Part shown: piece by piece, positions 1 to 63,285 of the stretch
Layout of the letters: every line of letters starts with the position of its first letter
Position numbering within the stretch: the stretch's first letter is position 1
Assembly: GCA_009760855.2 (NCBI GenBank)
Contig: WPIO01000174.1
Span: 389,501 to 453,500 of the forward strand
DNA length: 64,000 nucleotides
Source: Cristatella mucedo
Lineage: Eukaryota > Bryozoa > Phylactolaemata > Cristatellidae
Direction: 5' to 3'
Translations under genes and position numbers: made by a program
Notes under the pieces: model-generated
Told to the model about the DNA's origin: nothing
Database searches by the model: none
Seen by the model: only the letters and a program-made list of their open reading frames with translations

Positions 1-34192
<34,192 letters not shown>

Positions 34193-34373
34193 TCGAATTG
34201 AGATTACCGGATGGTACTGTTATGTTTGATACTCTTTCGAGTACAGAAGGACTACGGCCTAGCTCTTTAAACCCTATTGACCATGCTTGCTCAGCAACCT
34301 CTTCTCCTTTTATTTAACCATTTGTTGCTCCTTGCTCTCTGCAATGCGTTTATGCTAAGATATGTATATAGAA

Positions 34374-34432
<59 letters not shown>

Positions 34433-34467
34433 TGGAATACAAATCTTAAATATATATATATATATGA

Positions 34468-34502
<35 letters not shown>

Positions 34503-35180
34503 TGTATGTATGTATAAATAGTCCCGGCATGATGGTTGTTCAATTATGACCTATTGTTTCACCAGGCCCACTTTTCTTTTCTTATCAAATATATACCATG
34601 AACATGCAATAGCTACGTGCACGTTTTTCGGATTTTCGCACTCTGCTGGCCGTATGGTGCATGGGTTGTTAGTAGAATGGTCGACCTCTGGTGAGAACTG
34701 CAGATTTCACCAGATGCTGACTCTGGACCGGATGTGGATTCCACCGAATGCTGCTCACCGTACGACCAGGTGACCTAAGAGACAGTTCGTAGACGTAGCA
34801 CTCGATTACCGATCGGTGCTACGGTGCAGCTCCTGCAGACTAGAGAAGAATTGTAAGCTCTGGCGGACACTCTTACCCCTAATATGATTGTATTTGTATA
34901 GCGCCCTAAGAGAGCTATTCTCTATTCTGGCGCTTCACGGGGTCGAGCCCACGACCTCCGTCAGAAAATGCATTAAATAAATAATAAATAAATAATTCAT
35001 TTATACAGCTCCCCAAGAGAACTTAATCTCTATTCAGGTGCTTCACATATGCCTCGGGGCTCGAGCCCACGACCTCAGTCAGACCTTGGTCGGGGCGAGC
35101 ACCTTAACCGCTAGACCAAACCTTTCACCTCGACGTAGGTCGTCCAAGGGGAGCACCTTGAACCACTAAGGGACAATTCA
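34193..35180. other. EARS2 3' flank: AT microsatellite and two SINE1 copies
   Basis: AT repeats with breaks at 34375-34500. Minus-strand SINE1 pieces follow at 34889-34965 (body-truncated) and 34995-35122 (nearly complete). 34510-34888 shows no gene. Confidence 0.75.
34995..35122 (-). mobile_element. SINE1 copy (with a partial copy at 34889-34965)
   Basis: Reads in reverse: tail 'aattcatttatacag', 'agagaacttaatctctattc', B-box 'ggggctcgagccc' and head 'ctagaccaaacc'. A short TAAA-rich run lies between it and the partial copy. Confidence 0.85.
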
Positions 35181-36060
35181 GCGCCGAAGATAGGTCGGGC
35201 TTTTCGCTTTTTGGGAGAATAAGGAGCTGAGCTGAACGGGTTCGGCACTGCAGCGAGCAGCTAATTTAGGCCCACGTGTTAACTTACGTTTTGGCCTTCG
35301 CCTGACGCGCTCCGACCTTGCTGCCACAAAAAAAGCCGTAGACCCGCTTGCGAATGCCATTTTCTAGGAATCGTCGCGGCGCTGCCAGAAAGGATGGGGT
35401 CATGCCGCCGCCCCGCCCCCGTCCGCCGCATCTTTGCAGGCGACAGTGCAACCCGTCGGCGCCCATCGCCGAAGCCAGCGCGCCTTCGCGTGGCGGGCGG
35501 CGGCGTCCCGGACCAAGTGGCGGCGCCCACGCGCGCGCCGCTCTCTCGCTCCGTCGGGTCGCCGCCGCAGCCGCTGCGTGACGGCTGAAAGGCGCTTGCC
35601 CTCCGGAGACCGGCCATTCTCCGGCGAGGCGGCAGCGGCGCGTTTGCAGGCACGCCAACGCCATTTTCATTGCTTGTTTTGTCTAGACGCGCAGGACCGT
35701 GCCGGGCCAGGCGATCGAGCGCAGACGACGTTCCGTTCAGTAATTGCGTGCTGCCCCGGAGGCTTGCCTCGCTGAGCCGGCGCCCGCTGTCTGCCTCCAG
35801 TCGGCGTTGGCGGTCGTTGTCCGACCCGGGGGTGACCGTAGGCGGGATGCAACATTGCCCTCGGTCGTCTCGGGCTCGCGTCGATGCGCTCTTTTTTTTT
35901 ATCGGAGCAGAGCGACCGTCCGGGCGGTAGCTAGAGAAGCTGAAAGCTAAAACCGAGTCGCATTTAGGTGCGGCCACGAGACGATGCCGAGCTCGGTCTT
36001 GACGCGACTCGCACTCGCCCGGCTCTCTCTCTCTCTCTCTGCGTCTTGTAAAAATGTACA
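35180..36060. other. GC-rich island, left part
   Basis: Very CpG-rich. Open frames exist on both strands (for example minus 35279-36061) but are low-complexity Arg/Ala/Pro/Gly with no motif, so I call no gene. It may be a promoter-associated island or gene-poor CpG sequence. A SINE1 tail piece (minus) follows at 36061-36110. Confidence 0.5.
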
Positions 36061-36535
36061 ATTCATTTGTATAGCGCCCTAAGAGAACTTAAATCTTTGT
36101 TAAGGCGCTGCGCAGCTCTGCGTCTTGGAATGTAACCCTCAGAAAATGCCTCAAAGCTTTTTATTTTTGAACTCGTGCTCCCGACAGCGGGCACCTTCCG
36201 AAGAGGCGGACGGCAGGAGGTTCGGCCGAGGCCGCTGACGCGTGCGCCAGACGCGGCCTCTGCGTCACATCCGGCGCGAGTGAGCTGTCCCGAGCGACTT
36301 ACGCACGCTTGAGTGGGGAGCCCTCGCTTGCCTTTGACGGTCGTGGGCTGGAACTCTGCGGTGCGCGTGCGTAGCGAGTGGATAGAGATTGCGCTTTTTT
36401 AGGGCGCTTTACAATTGATACGTTTATTGCATATAACGTATATACAGACGCGAGCGGTCAGCTGAGCAGCGTCGTCCGGTCGCCGTGCGTCCGACGCAGC
36501 TTCGACGGCTGCTCGCAGAGCGAGAGCGGTCGCCC

Positions 36536-36649
36536 GGCTATCCCATCTATCCCCGGCTATCCCATCTATCCCCAGCTATCCCATCTATCCCCATCTATCC
36601 CCGGCTATCCCATCTATCCCCAGCTATCCCATCTATCCCCGGCTATCCT
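36536..36649. repeat. Minisatellite, 10/20-bp units ('ctatccccat')
   Basis: Alternating ggctatccca / tctatcccca units, about 11 copies. The Tyr-Pro-Ile-Tyr-Pro open frame is a translation of this repeat. Confidence 0.93.
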
Positions 36650-36908
36650 AGCGAGCTCGGGTTCTGGACGTGCAGCGTCTCGCTGCGTAAGCGGCCGGCG
36701 AATTCCACTAGTATCTAATCACTTCAATTCTTGGCTTACCGTATTCTCCGGCTTATGAGTACGCTGCGGCCCGCCGCTACGCCGATAATAATGCGCTGCC
36801 TCCAAGCATCGCCATACGTTGAAAAACGCCGCACCCTGACGATGCGGCAATCTCGCGTCCGCCGTCGACCTAGCTACTGCTGGCCTCTCAACGCACTCCC
36901 GACTGGCA

Positions 36909-37026
36909 TCCTGTCTCTAGTCCTCCGACCCGCGCTCTGTCTAGTCCTACCGATTCGCGTCCTGTCCAGTCCTCCGACTCACGTCCTGTCCAGTCCTCCA
37001 ACTCGCGTCCTGTCTAGTCCTTCGTA
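36909..37026. repeat. Minisatellite, about 21-bp units ('cctgtctagtcctccgactc')
   Basis: Five imperfect units, with cgcgtcctgtccagtcctcc as the best conserved form. Confidence 0.88.
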
Positions 37027-37312
37027 GTGTCCAGGTCCACGTTCGGTCGTCGACCCTGAAGGCAGCCCCCTAGGCTGCCCACGCGATGGCTCGCACGTCG
37101 AGCATCCGGGTAGGGGCTAGTAAGTGCGACGGCGGCGGCGCAAATGCGGGGCGCAGCAGTGGCCCGCAGCTGCTAATGCACCCGGAAATAGATCACACGG
37201 CGGCAGTCCGGCCGACCGCTCAGGCCCCGTCGGCGGCGGCGGCGGCCTCGCGAGACGACCTGACGCCCTCGTCCCCTCCCCCGGAGGACTGGAGAGGGGA
37301 GGGGAGGAGCTG

Positions 37313-37320
37313 GATAAAAA
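37313..37320 (+). promoter_or_regulatory. TATA-like motif upstream of the peptide-precursor candidate
   Basis: GATAAAAA in otherwise very GC-rich DNA, 103 bases before the ATG at 37423. Position and base contrast suit a core promoter, but the first base departs from TATAAA. Confidence 0.35.
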
Positions 37321-37422
37321 TCGCCGGCGCCGGCGGCGCCGGCCTCTCGAAGCGCCGGAGCGGACGCCGACGCGCGCGCGTGCTCACTCGCCCGGCGACT
37401 CACTCGCTCGCTCGCCGTCGCC

Positions 37423-37836
37423 ATGTCAGCACCGCTGCCGACCAAAGCCGCCGCCGCCGCCGCCGCGGCAGCTGCCGTCGGCCGTCGGAGTCGCGCGTCC
37501 GCCGCCGCCGCCGTCTCGACGTCTCGCACAGTCGCCGGCGCGCTGATGGCCGTCGTCGCAATAGCCGTCCGGATGGACGTTTGCTGCGCCGCTCCTGCGG
37601 ACGGAGCGACGGTCTTCCCTTCGACGCCGCTCGGCGGCACGGCATCGGCACGGCATCGGGCCGACTCGTTCCTAGGTAAATGCGCCAGCTTCCTTCGCAG
37701 CCGCCGAGGCCGCCGCCGCCAGCGTCCCCTCTCCGCCTGCGCCGCCGCCGCTCAAAAAGCCGCTTCGCGCCTTCGAAAGCGAAAGCTGGTGAAACTCGCG
37801 CTGCTCCTGCTGCTCCTGCTCCTGCTCCTGCTCCTG

Positions 37837-37880
<44 letters not shown>

Positions 37881-38437
37881 CCTCCTCCTCCTGCTCCTCC
37901 TCCTCCTGCTCCTGCTCCTCCTGATCCTGCTGTGCACCTTCGAACGCGGACGGGACGGCACCGCGTGGCAGCCCCCTGCCCGCATCCCCGCTGGTGTGAC
38001 GTCTGCCATCCGGTCGAGTATCGTTTGCAGGCGCGGTGGCGGCACTGGCCGCGACATTCGACGACCGAAGCCTCGCGCTCGAAGTCTTTCGCGATGCCGT
38101 CGATCGAATTTCGGCGGCAACGCGCCTGTCGTCTGCTGCGGACTCCGACGGAGCGCCTCCCGTCGGTGCTCATCTCGGCGGCGGCGAGCCCGGCGGCGGC
38201 GGCGGCCGCGCGGCACTCCTCGCGTCCTACTGGGCCGCACTGCGGCGGCGATCGCGGCTCCTCGGCGCCGCCAAGGGCAAGCGACACATCCTGAACAACA
38301 TGGTCTGGGAAATCATGTCGAAGGCGTCCAAGCTGTCGGCCAGGTCCGGCATCACATCGCCGCCGCCGCCGAAGCCCGGCGGCGGCAGCGGCGGCGGCCG
38401 CCATCGGCCCGATCGGCTACGCTTTTCCGACAACTAG
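37423..38437 (+). CDS. Candidate secreted peptide precursor, two exons (37423-37675, 38031-38437)
   Basis: Exon 1 starts at ATG 37423 (G at -3) and ends CTA G before GTAAAT. Exon 2 begins after tcgtttgcag and keeps phase (G+GC), giving 219 residues and TAG at 38435. Residues 9-18 are poly-Ala and 37-49 are hydrophobic (TVAGALMAVVAIA), followed by MDVCCAAPADG. Met42 could start a classic short signal peptide. Around residues 150-190 the sequence is SYWAALRRRSRLLGAAK, GKR, HILNNMVWEIMSKASKLS. Gly-Lys-Arg is the standard amidation and cleavage signal of neuropeptide precursors. The GKR-flanking part is less GC-biased and less repetitive than the rest, as expected for constrained coding sequence. 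LRRR before GKR faintly recalls ELH/CRF-type peptides, but this is too weak to name a family. It could also be a chance splice pair in GC-rich DNA. Confidence 0.45.
37799..37925. repeat. CTG/CTC repeat in the candidate intron
   Basis: Imperfect ctgctcctg units, about 125 bp, inside the intron 37676-38030. Confidence 0.9.
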
Positions 38438-38589
38438 CCGAGCGACGCGACTTTCCAGCGCGCGGTGCCGAGCGGCGGCGGTGGCGGAGGAGGAGGAGGC
38501 GGTCTTTGAATACAGCGGTTTGTTTGCACCAGTTCGCGATTCGCCTACGCTCGCATCCGAAGCAGCGCCTGGCGACGCGCTGGCCCTTT

Positions 38590-38643
38590 GCGATGCCGTC
38601 GATCGAATTTCGGCGGCAACGCGCCTGTTGTCTGCTGCGGACT
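38590..38643 (+). repeat. 54-bp duplicate of precursor coding sequence
   Basis: 38091-38144 (within exon 2) recurs here 499 bases downstream with one mismatch, in the same reading frame (DAVDRISAATRL). The second copy follows the stop codon, in a separate open frame 38481-38711. Confidence 0.85.
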
Positions 38644-38711
38644 GCGTTATGTTCCAGCGGCGCAGCGGCCTGGCGGGCTGGTCGGTGGGAGGCGCTCACG
38701 CCGCGAGTTGA

Positions 38712-40555
38712 TTCGTTATGACAGTCTTTCAGATAATTAGCGGTTCGTGAATTATTGTAATTACGAACTAGCTAAGCCATAATCTACGGCATAGAAGCGT
38801 GTGCACGGGACATGCGTGGCTATCGTCCGACAGTCGCACTTCGGCTCTCGAGCTGCAGTAGAGAGTTGTACACAATGGCTGCTGTCGGTGTGCACGCGCG
38901 TCACTCCATCGCTGTCCAATAGACAGGTCTAAGCTAAGGATTTGGACTTGCTGTATTAACGTTCAGGGCACATTTGACGGCCGCTGCCGTGCTCTGCTAC
39001 CGTCGGCGTACTAGCATCGGCTCCACAGCGACTGCGATACGTTAGCCGCGACAGCTGAACCAGTATTTGTCATTACGCATCTGCTAGCACCCGTATCGTG
39101 CGCTACGTTTGTGGCGAGGGACTTTAGCTTATGACAGACGGACAGAGAGACGCACACATGCACTGCATACATACATATATATATTGATTTTTTAAATGTT
39201 CTTTTTGATTAAAAAAATGGTCGTTCGCGTACTACTTTCTTTCTTTTATTCGTGGACTACAGCAGCCCAGACCGAAGGCGCGAGCGCATTCTCGGTGCGA
39301 TTCGCGCGATAAAGTGAAAGGGTTCCTTTCGCGGACTTTAAGAAAAAATTCTGGGGGGATTTTCGGTGCGACATCGAAGAGAGAGTTCTAAAGGAAGCAT
39401 TGTGCTCGAGCAGCGAGTGGGCGAGATAAGAAGACGGCGGCTCAAACTTGCAGCGCGCTCTCGGGGCCTCGTCGGGCCAGTGCCACAAGGTTCCATCGTA
39501 ATGGAAGCTTCTAGACGGGGTTCGAGACGCCTCCTCCGGAGAGATCGAATTCCCAAGTTCGCTAGCAGCGAAGGAGCTCAACGGAATTAGGTATTACATC
39601 CGGGTAATTGCTGCTGCTAGCCCCTCCCCTTCATCTGAGGCCGCTCCCCGTTCTATGTAAGACCTTTCTCGAGCGGCCGAAGCTCCGATTTTATTTGACA
39701 AATGTTCGAGGAGCTTAATAATTGGAGCGCGTTCAAGTTTCGGGAGGCGTGCGTCAGCGTACGTTTCGGGCTCGCGGGTTGCAGCGGTAGCGAAAGGAAG
39801 CGCGAGAAAGCAGCTGTCACCGGAACGAGGCTCCGGCTGGAACGAGGCTGACTGAGCGAGTGGAGAGCGACGCGAGCGGCTCTGAGCCGCTCGCATCGGC
39901 TCGCGGCTGCTGCCTGCGCACATGCCACTGTTCCGTCTGTCGGAGTCTCCACGTTTCCTCTTAAGCATGCATCGTGAGAAGGCGTATTTTTTTGGAGGGA
40001 GGCGTGTGCACGCATTTAAGCGTATAATGTAAAAAAGCCACGTGCGTATACGCACGCACGTTTATAAACGTCCGTTCGATCGGTCTTCCCAGCAAAGGGA
40101 GGGGCTCCCTACTTCCCGGCTGGAAGAACTATCTTGGCGACAGTCAATCCAACAATGGATACATTGTGCGATGCCAGTGCATTCTCTTCTCAGTCCACAC
40201 GGCAAGGTCGAGGTCGAGGCGGCGCCTCTCGGCGATATCGGCAATGCCAAGGGCGGACTACCGCCTAGGTGAAGTCACTGTCTTGCATCGTTACTTCCGG
40301 CATCCCTCACTCATCGTCACTTACTGCTTGCCCTCAGCGTTGCTCAGTTTCTACCCAGGCTCCACACGTTGATACCGGCGTCGTCAACGGCAAGGAATGA
40401 ATTTAAATGAAGGTCACTTAGGTGCTAGACCTGGCGCTGAGCCTCACCAGAGGGTGCTCTCGAGTCGCTTGTTGAAAGCGACGGCGCAGCACTTGCCAAC
40501 TTGTCCAGCGCCCCTATTGGAAAAGATCTGGCTCTGTCCAGCCTGTTCGTTTCGG
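38712..40555. other. Intergenic, no gene recognised
   Basis: Moderate GC. Open frames at 39246-39590 and 39594-40055 overlap on both strands and carry no motif. Nothing repetitive recognised. Confidence 0.6.
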
Positions 40556-40559
40556 CCAT

Positions 40560-40788
40560 CCCCCCATTCATACTGCACGTGCCTTTAGTCCGGCTCCCAA
40601 AGCCTGGAACTCACTTCCGACTGACGTCACGACATACCCTGACTTGACGACATTTAAAAGAAGCCAAAACCTATCTATTTATCCCAGCATTCAGTGGCTC
40701 TACGTGAATCTTCCTCTGTGTTCCTATGCATGCTGCCACTGTGCAAGCTGTCGCTAACCATGTTTGCATGCTGACCCTGTGCATGTAC
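40560..40788 (+). mobile_element. L2-like LINE fragment, 3' part
   Basis: APKAWNSLPTDV, then DLTTFKRS on the + strand (the C-terminal block), followed by 'catgctgccact' and 'gaccctgtgcatgt'. The terminal tail is missing. A SINE1 tail relic is at 41017-41056. Confidence 0.72.
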
Positions 40789-41084
40789 ATCGCGTCCCGG
40801 TGGACTTATGTTCCAGCGTGTAGCTCCGCTCGCCATTGCGAACGATTGAGGGGCGTTTTCCCACCGAGGATCCTACAGCGAGTCCTCTTTACGTACTCGA
40901 ATGTTTGCCTTAATATGATTATCTGCGTGCTCTTGCAGCCTTGCCTCCGCAGGATACCTTGCTTTTCATTAATCAACTATTGCTTATTGATTCCCTTGCT
41001 GCGATCTGTATAGCGCCCGAATAGATATTGAATTCTCACAGGGTGCTATGCAAAAGATTTGCTCATTTATTGTAATTAAGATGA

Positions 41085-41171
41085 GTACAAACTTGATCGT
41101 GCAATGGCATGGAAATATAAGGTTCGCGCCATCCGTAACTCCACAAAGCCACGAGGACTAAGCGAGTGCTA

Positions 41172-41204
<33 letters not shown>
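41085..41204 (-). mobile_element. LINE-B 3' end piece with adjacent CTG run
   Basis: 'cgtaactccacaaagccacg' and 'ggactaagcgagtgctacg' in reverse orientation. (CTG)n at 41173-41204. Confidence 0.5.
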
Positions 41205-43060
41205 GCCGAGAGCTCTCTAAAACGAGATCAAAGCAGCAGTGGCTGTCTGTCTGTGCGCTCGCGATCGCCAACAGACGCCACAGCGACAGCTTGCTAACAT
41301 CCCTAACTTCTCAGGCAAAAAATAGGCTCGGTGGAGTCAACAGCTGTCGAATCGTCGACTGTAGACAGAGTGAGTCGTCGATGGGGTGGAGAATTCTTTG
41401 CTCATCTTCGCCGCAGCGACGCGGCAGCGCAGGTTTCGCTCGGGCAGTCTGTCAGCTGCTGCCGCACTACGCTGCTGCCGGATGAGCCTCGGTTAGAACC
41501 TTCTAGCATTACAACAGCAGCAAGCCGCAGCTCACTTCGCCCGACTAATGGACCGAGCAGCAGCAGCAGCCGCAGCAGCAGCTCAGCCAGGCTCCCAGAG
41601 TGCACTCTATCCGCCCGCAAGGTCGAGGCTGCACTCACTCGCCGTCCGAGCCGCATTGAGGAAGTCGCGCACAGGTGACCGTAAAAAAAACGGTCCGATT
41701 CCCGAGAACCTATTTCGCTCGACGTGCGGATTGCGCGAGTTGGTGGCGCGAGTTGCTGGCTGCGAGCAATGCGCTCGCCCCGCTCGCGCCGCAGCCTCGC
41801 TCTGGCCGCTGCAGCGAGGCTGAGCCGCCGGAGCGAGGCTGCGGCGCGAGCGCAGGCCAGAGGCCGCCGCCGCCGCCGCCGCGGAAAATGAGGCCACCCG
41901 CCCGGCTGGCAGGCCGGCGAGTAGCGATTTTGCAGCCATCAGCGGTCCTTAATAGCTTTGCGAGGGCGCTAGACCCTCCGGCGGCAACTCTAAGAAAAGC
42001 AATAAACGCCGCTGGTCGCCGCGGCGCGAGCGACGCGGCTGGATTCCTCGAAATGCGGGGCGGGCTGAACGCGGCAGACTCAGACAAAGCCACCGCCGCC
42101 GCGACACAAAGCCACCGCCGCCGCCGCCGCGCGCACGCTGACGTCTGCGGTGGCGTTCCGTCCGCCCCGCCACCCCACCCGCCCCGCCCCGCCCCCAACG
42201 AGTCGTCGCCGAGTCGGAGGCGTGGCCCTCAACAGGCCAGCAGAACGGCTTCGTAGTACGCGTACGCTGCGCAGACGAGGACCCGTTCCTTGCGGCAGAC
42301 CCAAGGCCGCAGCCGAGCGTGGAGAGGCGCCTAGTCGCCCACGTGCTAAGTCACGTGTGCACCAGCGTCGTCTTGCCGCTGCCGTACCGGCGCAGCCTCC
42401 TACTGGAGGCGGGCGCCCTAGGCGGCCCGAAATACCCGGCAGGTTTCGCTGCTGACAGCGTCCCCTCGCTGTGGGCCCGCCAAAGTCTCAGCTAGCTCGG
42501 CGGCGAACGAACGCTCGACCGCCTGCGTAATGATACTGCTATTGTTTCTTTTTTTTACTATTAATCCGCCATCCGCGAGGGCGGCGAGGAGGCTCCACCG
42601 CCTGCGTCACCCGCGTATTGCGGACGAGCCTGCCGTCCAACGCCGGGCTTTCAAAGCCGGCTGTAAGGCGCAGCGTACGACGGTCGCATTTCAAAGTCCG
42701 CGGCTCGACTTTGCAGCGTAGCGCAGTGGCAGGCCAACGGACGCACATCGTGCGTAGTCTTAATTGCGTAAAATAAAAAGCAATTAGCACTTAGTCGAAA
42801 ACCGAGCGGCAGCAGCGAGGCTCCAGGTAGGTCAATAGCGCGTGGCCCCCCCCCAGGCTCAAGATCTTTCCCAGGGACAATTTCCCCGCCGCCGCCGCCC
42901 CCCTACACAAATCTCTCTCTGATATTATCGTCAACCGACGGCAGAATGCAATATTGACTGTAAGCGAGTCCGTCCGTGAGTTTGTAAACACGTGATTGCT
43001 GACTGCTCGCTTGCGTTTTGCCATTCCCAATATTTATAATACCGCCGCGATCGTGAGTGT
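41205..43060. other. GC-rich island, right part
   Basis: CpG-rich and low-complexity at about 41.5-42.5 kb. Many overlapping Arg/Ala/Pro open frames on both strands (for example + 41675-42256, - 41710-42198). None has a motif, and I see no supported exon pair. Confidence 0.5.
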
Positions 43061-43350
43061 CAAGTCAAGGAACTTAAAAACACACCTATTTAGGACAGCC
43101 TTTAGTGGGTCCCTGCGATTCGTCCTTCACGTGCTTATGCGTGCTGACACTGTGCATGCTGCCACTAACCACATTTGCATGCTGACCCTGTGCATGTAAC
43201 CCCTAACCATATTATTAGTTTTGTTTGTTTTTCAAGCATGATTTCACTTACCATTCAATTGCATTTCCCTTTGCAGAAAATGTAAAGCGCCTAGAAAGAG
43301 ATTAAGTTCTCTGAGGGCGCTTTATCAAGTACATTATTATTATATTATTA
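43061..43350 (+). mobile_element. 5'-truncated L2-like LINE
   Basis: Begins in the 'aaaacacacctatttaggac' block, continues through 'catgctgccactaaccacat' and ends with 'agagattaagttctctgagg', 'gcgctttatcaag' and ATT repeats. Close to the copies at 54871 and 31897. Confidence 0.85.
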
Positions 43351-43794
43351 TTATAAGTCAAAAAGCATCAAAGACTATACGCTACTGATTTTCAGAAATA
43401 CAAACAACGCGTCACGCTATCCTAGTTGAAATTAAACACTCAAAATGCGCGTCAAACCATGAACGAATAGCGACGAGCTGGCTGAGCTCAGTCAGCTCGT
43501 CGCTATTTATTTGCGTACGTAAGCCCTTCGGAGATAATCTCTCAGCCAGTGGACCGTCTCTATTCTGCAATTAATCATTCAAGAGTATTCTCATTTCATA
43601 AAGATCTCTCATTATATCACCTCAAACGTCTCGAGTTTTTAAATTGATTTCTCGCTGCTTCTTCGCAGGCGCACGCAAACCAGTCGTAAATATTTGAAGT
43701 TCTCACGCCCGCATTCACGAGAGGGAAAGTTCAGCGTCCTGCTAAGAAACCATTTGCAAATGGAATTGCAGCGCTTGAACGAATGAAACATCGT

Positions 43795-43796
<2 letters not shown>

Positions 43797-43828
<32 letters not shown>

Positions 43829-43972
43829 ATATATAATTCATTTATATAGCGCCCTAAGAGAACTTAATCTCTATTCAGGCGCTTCACATGTGCCTCGAGG
43901 CTCGAGCCCACGACCTCGGTCAGATCTTGGTCGGGGCGAGCACCGTAACCGCTAGACCAAACCAGCTCGGCA
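43797..43972 (-). mobile_element. SINE1 copy with AT repeat at its tail
   Basis: AT microsatellite 43797-43834 joins the SINE1 tail 'attcatttatatag'. The B-box 'ggctcgagccc' and head 'ctagaccaaaccagctcggc' are complete. Confidence 0.86.
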
Positions 43973-45480
43973 TAACTTCACTATGATAATAATAATAATA
44001 ATGGCTGGTTAAAAAATACTAGCTGATTCTAACTTCAGTGCGTAGCTAAGGTAGCTGCGCTTACTAAAAAACGAAGTCGGAAGTTCAGAAGCTGCATGGC
44101 AGAGCGACCGAGCGACAGCGGTGAGGCTCCGCAATGCAGTGCGTCAGAGCGAGGCTGCCTGTGCGTAAGAGCGAGGCTGCCTGTGCGTCGGAGCCATTGC
44201 GGAAGTCTCCTGCAATCCTATCGCCCCGAGCCGAGCGTTCACCTCAGACCACGGTGAGCGGGGCACTTATCCAGGGGGGGACTCCTGGGGGGCGTCAGGA
44301 CTCCTGGGGGGGGCGGCAGGAAAATAAACACATCAACTAAATCGTATATAACAACTGACTGTATATTATGTAGCGCATCTCCGTCTCTAACTCCACAAAG
44401 CCACAAAGACTAAGTGGGTGCTACGCATGAGTTTTCTATAGCTCACTCAAAGCCTAGGTGGCTTTTTCGTTCCGCATCCGGTAGCCAACAGATTTATCTC
44501 ACGTAACAAAGAGAATGTGAGAGGCGTAGTTGAGTCAGGAGTCAGCAGTGCAATGCAATTAGTTGCGTGAAGTAGCAGCGCGCTTGGAATGGCTGGAAAG
44601 GTTGTGCCACACTCGGTCGGCAGCAGGAGAGTCGGTGTCGTCCACGTCCTTGCGCACGAACTGCGGAAGTGAATCGTGCGCCGCGTCCTTGCGCACGAAC
44701 TGCGGAAGTGAGTCGTGCGCCGCGTCCTTGCGCTCTCGCCAGCTAGGCCGGACCCGAGCTCAGCAGGTCAGCGGGCCGACTTGGGTCCGCTGCGCATTGA
44801 AACGCTGGAATTTCCCGTACTTTTTCCTATGAGGTTAAGCTATTTACGACGGTTGTGAGATCTTATCTCAGCAAGGTCAATGTGGTAAGGATTTCACTTC
44901 ACGCCAAGCTGCCGGCCAAGAACGGGCTTGCCCGTGCGATTATGTGGATTATGTTGGCAACGGAATGCGCTCCGAAAGTCGTTTAGGCTATGCGTGCGGC
45001 GCTACGGAAAACTTCTTTCCTGCGTTAACACCCACTCAGTCCTAGTGGCTTCGTGGAGCCACAGATGGAGATACATACATTACATAGTATGGAGATACAT
45101 TACATAGTATGGGGCTCGGACATTATGGGGCTCGGACATTATCATGAAAGCATAAACACTGTTTATTAGGAACGGAAAATATTGACTGATGTCGTGCTAT
45201 GCTATCGTCTGAAGCACGTCGGATGCGTGTGTCGGAATCGCTCGCGCGACTCTTTGGCTGCGCTTCGGGCTCCGCCGGCAGCGCCGCGGCTGGTCACGTG
45301 ACTGCGAGCCCGTCCCGCGGCTGGTACGTGCGCTGACTGCATTTAGCGCGAAGGACTTTTAATTTCGAGAACGCCAGCACACATTCGTAACAAAGAAACA
45401 CACTTAAATTATAGATGCCTTCTGCATTTGCATACATTTTGGCCACTTGCCTATCGAGAACTTTTGTTTTATCGCACAAT
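43973..45480. other. Intergenic with LINE-B pieces and short tandem repeats
   Basis: LINE-B (minus) 44365-44640. A 38-bp tandem (cgtccttgcgcacgaactgc) of about 2.4 copies at 44644-44735. A LINE-B 3' end (plus) at 44990-45095 with a 'gagatacattacatagtatg' duplication. A 24-bp duplication (gagcgaggctgcctgtgcgt) at 44145-44190. No gene. Confidence 0.6.
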
Positions 45481-45619
45481 GCCGCCCTGGTTTGGCCGAG
45501 TGGCTAAGGTGCTCACCCCGAACGGGGTGTAGCCGAGGTCAGGGCTCGAGCCCGGTACCATAGATGAAGCGGCTGATTAGAGATGATGTCCTCTTTGAGC
45601 GCTATACAAATGAATTATA
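45481..45619 (+). mobile_element. SINE1 copy, most tRNA-like
   Basis: TGGCCGAGTGGCTAAGG is an A-box of the Leu/Ser tRNA kind, and 'gtcagggctcgagccc' is B-box-like. The tail is 'gctatacaaatgaattatag'. The tail and lack of a full cloverleaf show it is a SINE, not a tRNA gene. It ends 272 bases before the esterase start codon. Confidence 0.82.
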
Positions 45620-45890
45620 GCTGTACATATATATATAAATATATATTTCACGTCGATTAAACAGTATCTGCATAGCAAATGCGCGGACTGAACCGCCGGC
45701 CGGCGATGAGAGACGCTGGCCAGAGCCCTTTAAGTGCCGATGTTACCCCGCAATAAAAGAGCCGCACAAAACACCTTCGCGTGTATAGTTTTACGCTAAA
45801 ATTCTTGTCAAGTGACCCCCCTACGATAAGGGAAAGAGGAAAGGAAGTACTCGTTGACACTGCGCGCAGATAAACGTCGCTGTGTCAAAC

Positions 45891-63285
<17,395 letters not shown>

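Noticed and set aside
35279-36061. 260-codon minus-strand frame
   Set aside because: GC-rich DNA lacks stop codons by composition. No domain, and overlapping open frames on all strands.
37423-38721. Single 432-codon frame reading through 37675 on +, and the 334-codon minus frame 37400-38404
   Set aside because: The + frame passes a good donor into CTG/CTC repeat and poly-Leu. The minus frame is Arg/Gly/Ala low complexity opposite it.
45481-45570. Leu/Ser-type tRNA gene
   Set aside because: A- and B-box-like blocks are present but there is no convincing cloverleaf, and the segment continues into the SINE1 tail shared by about a dozen copies.
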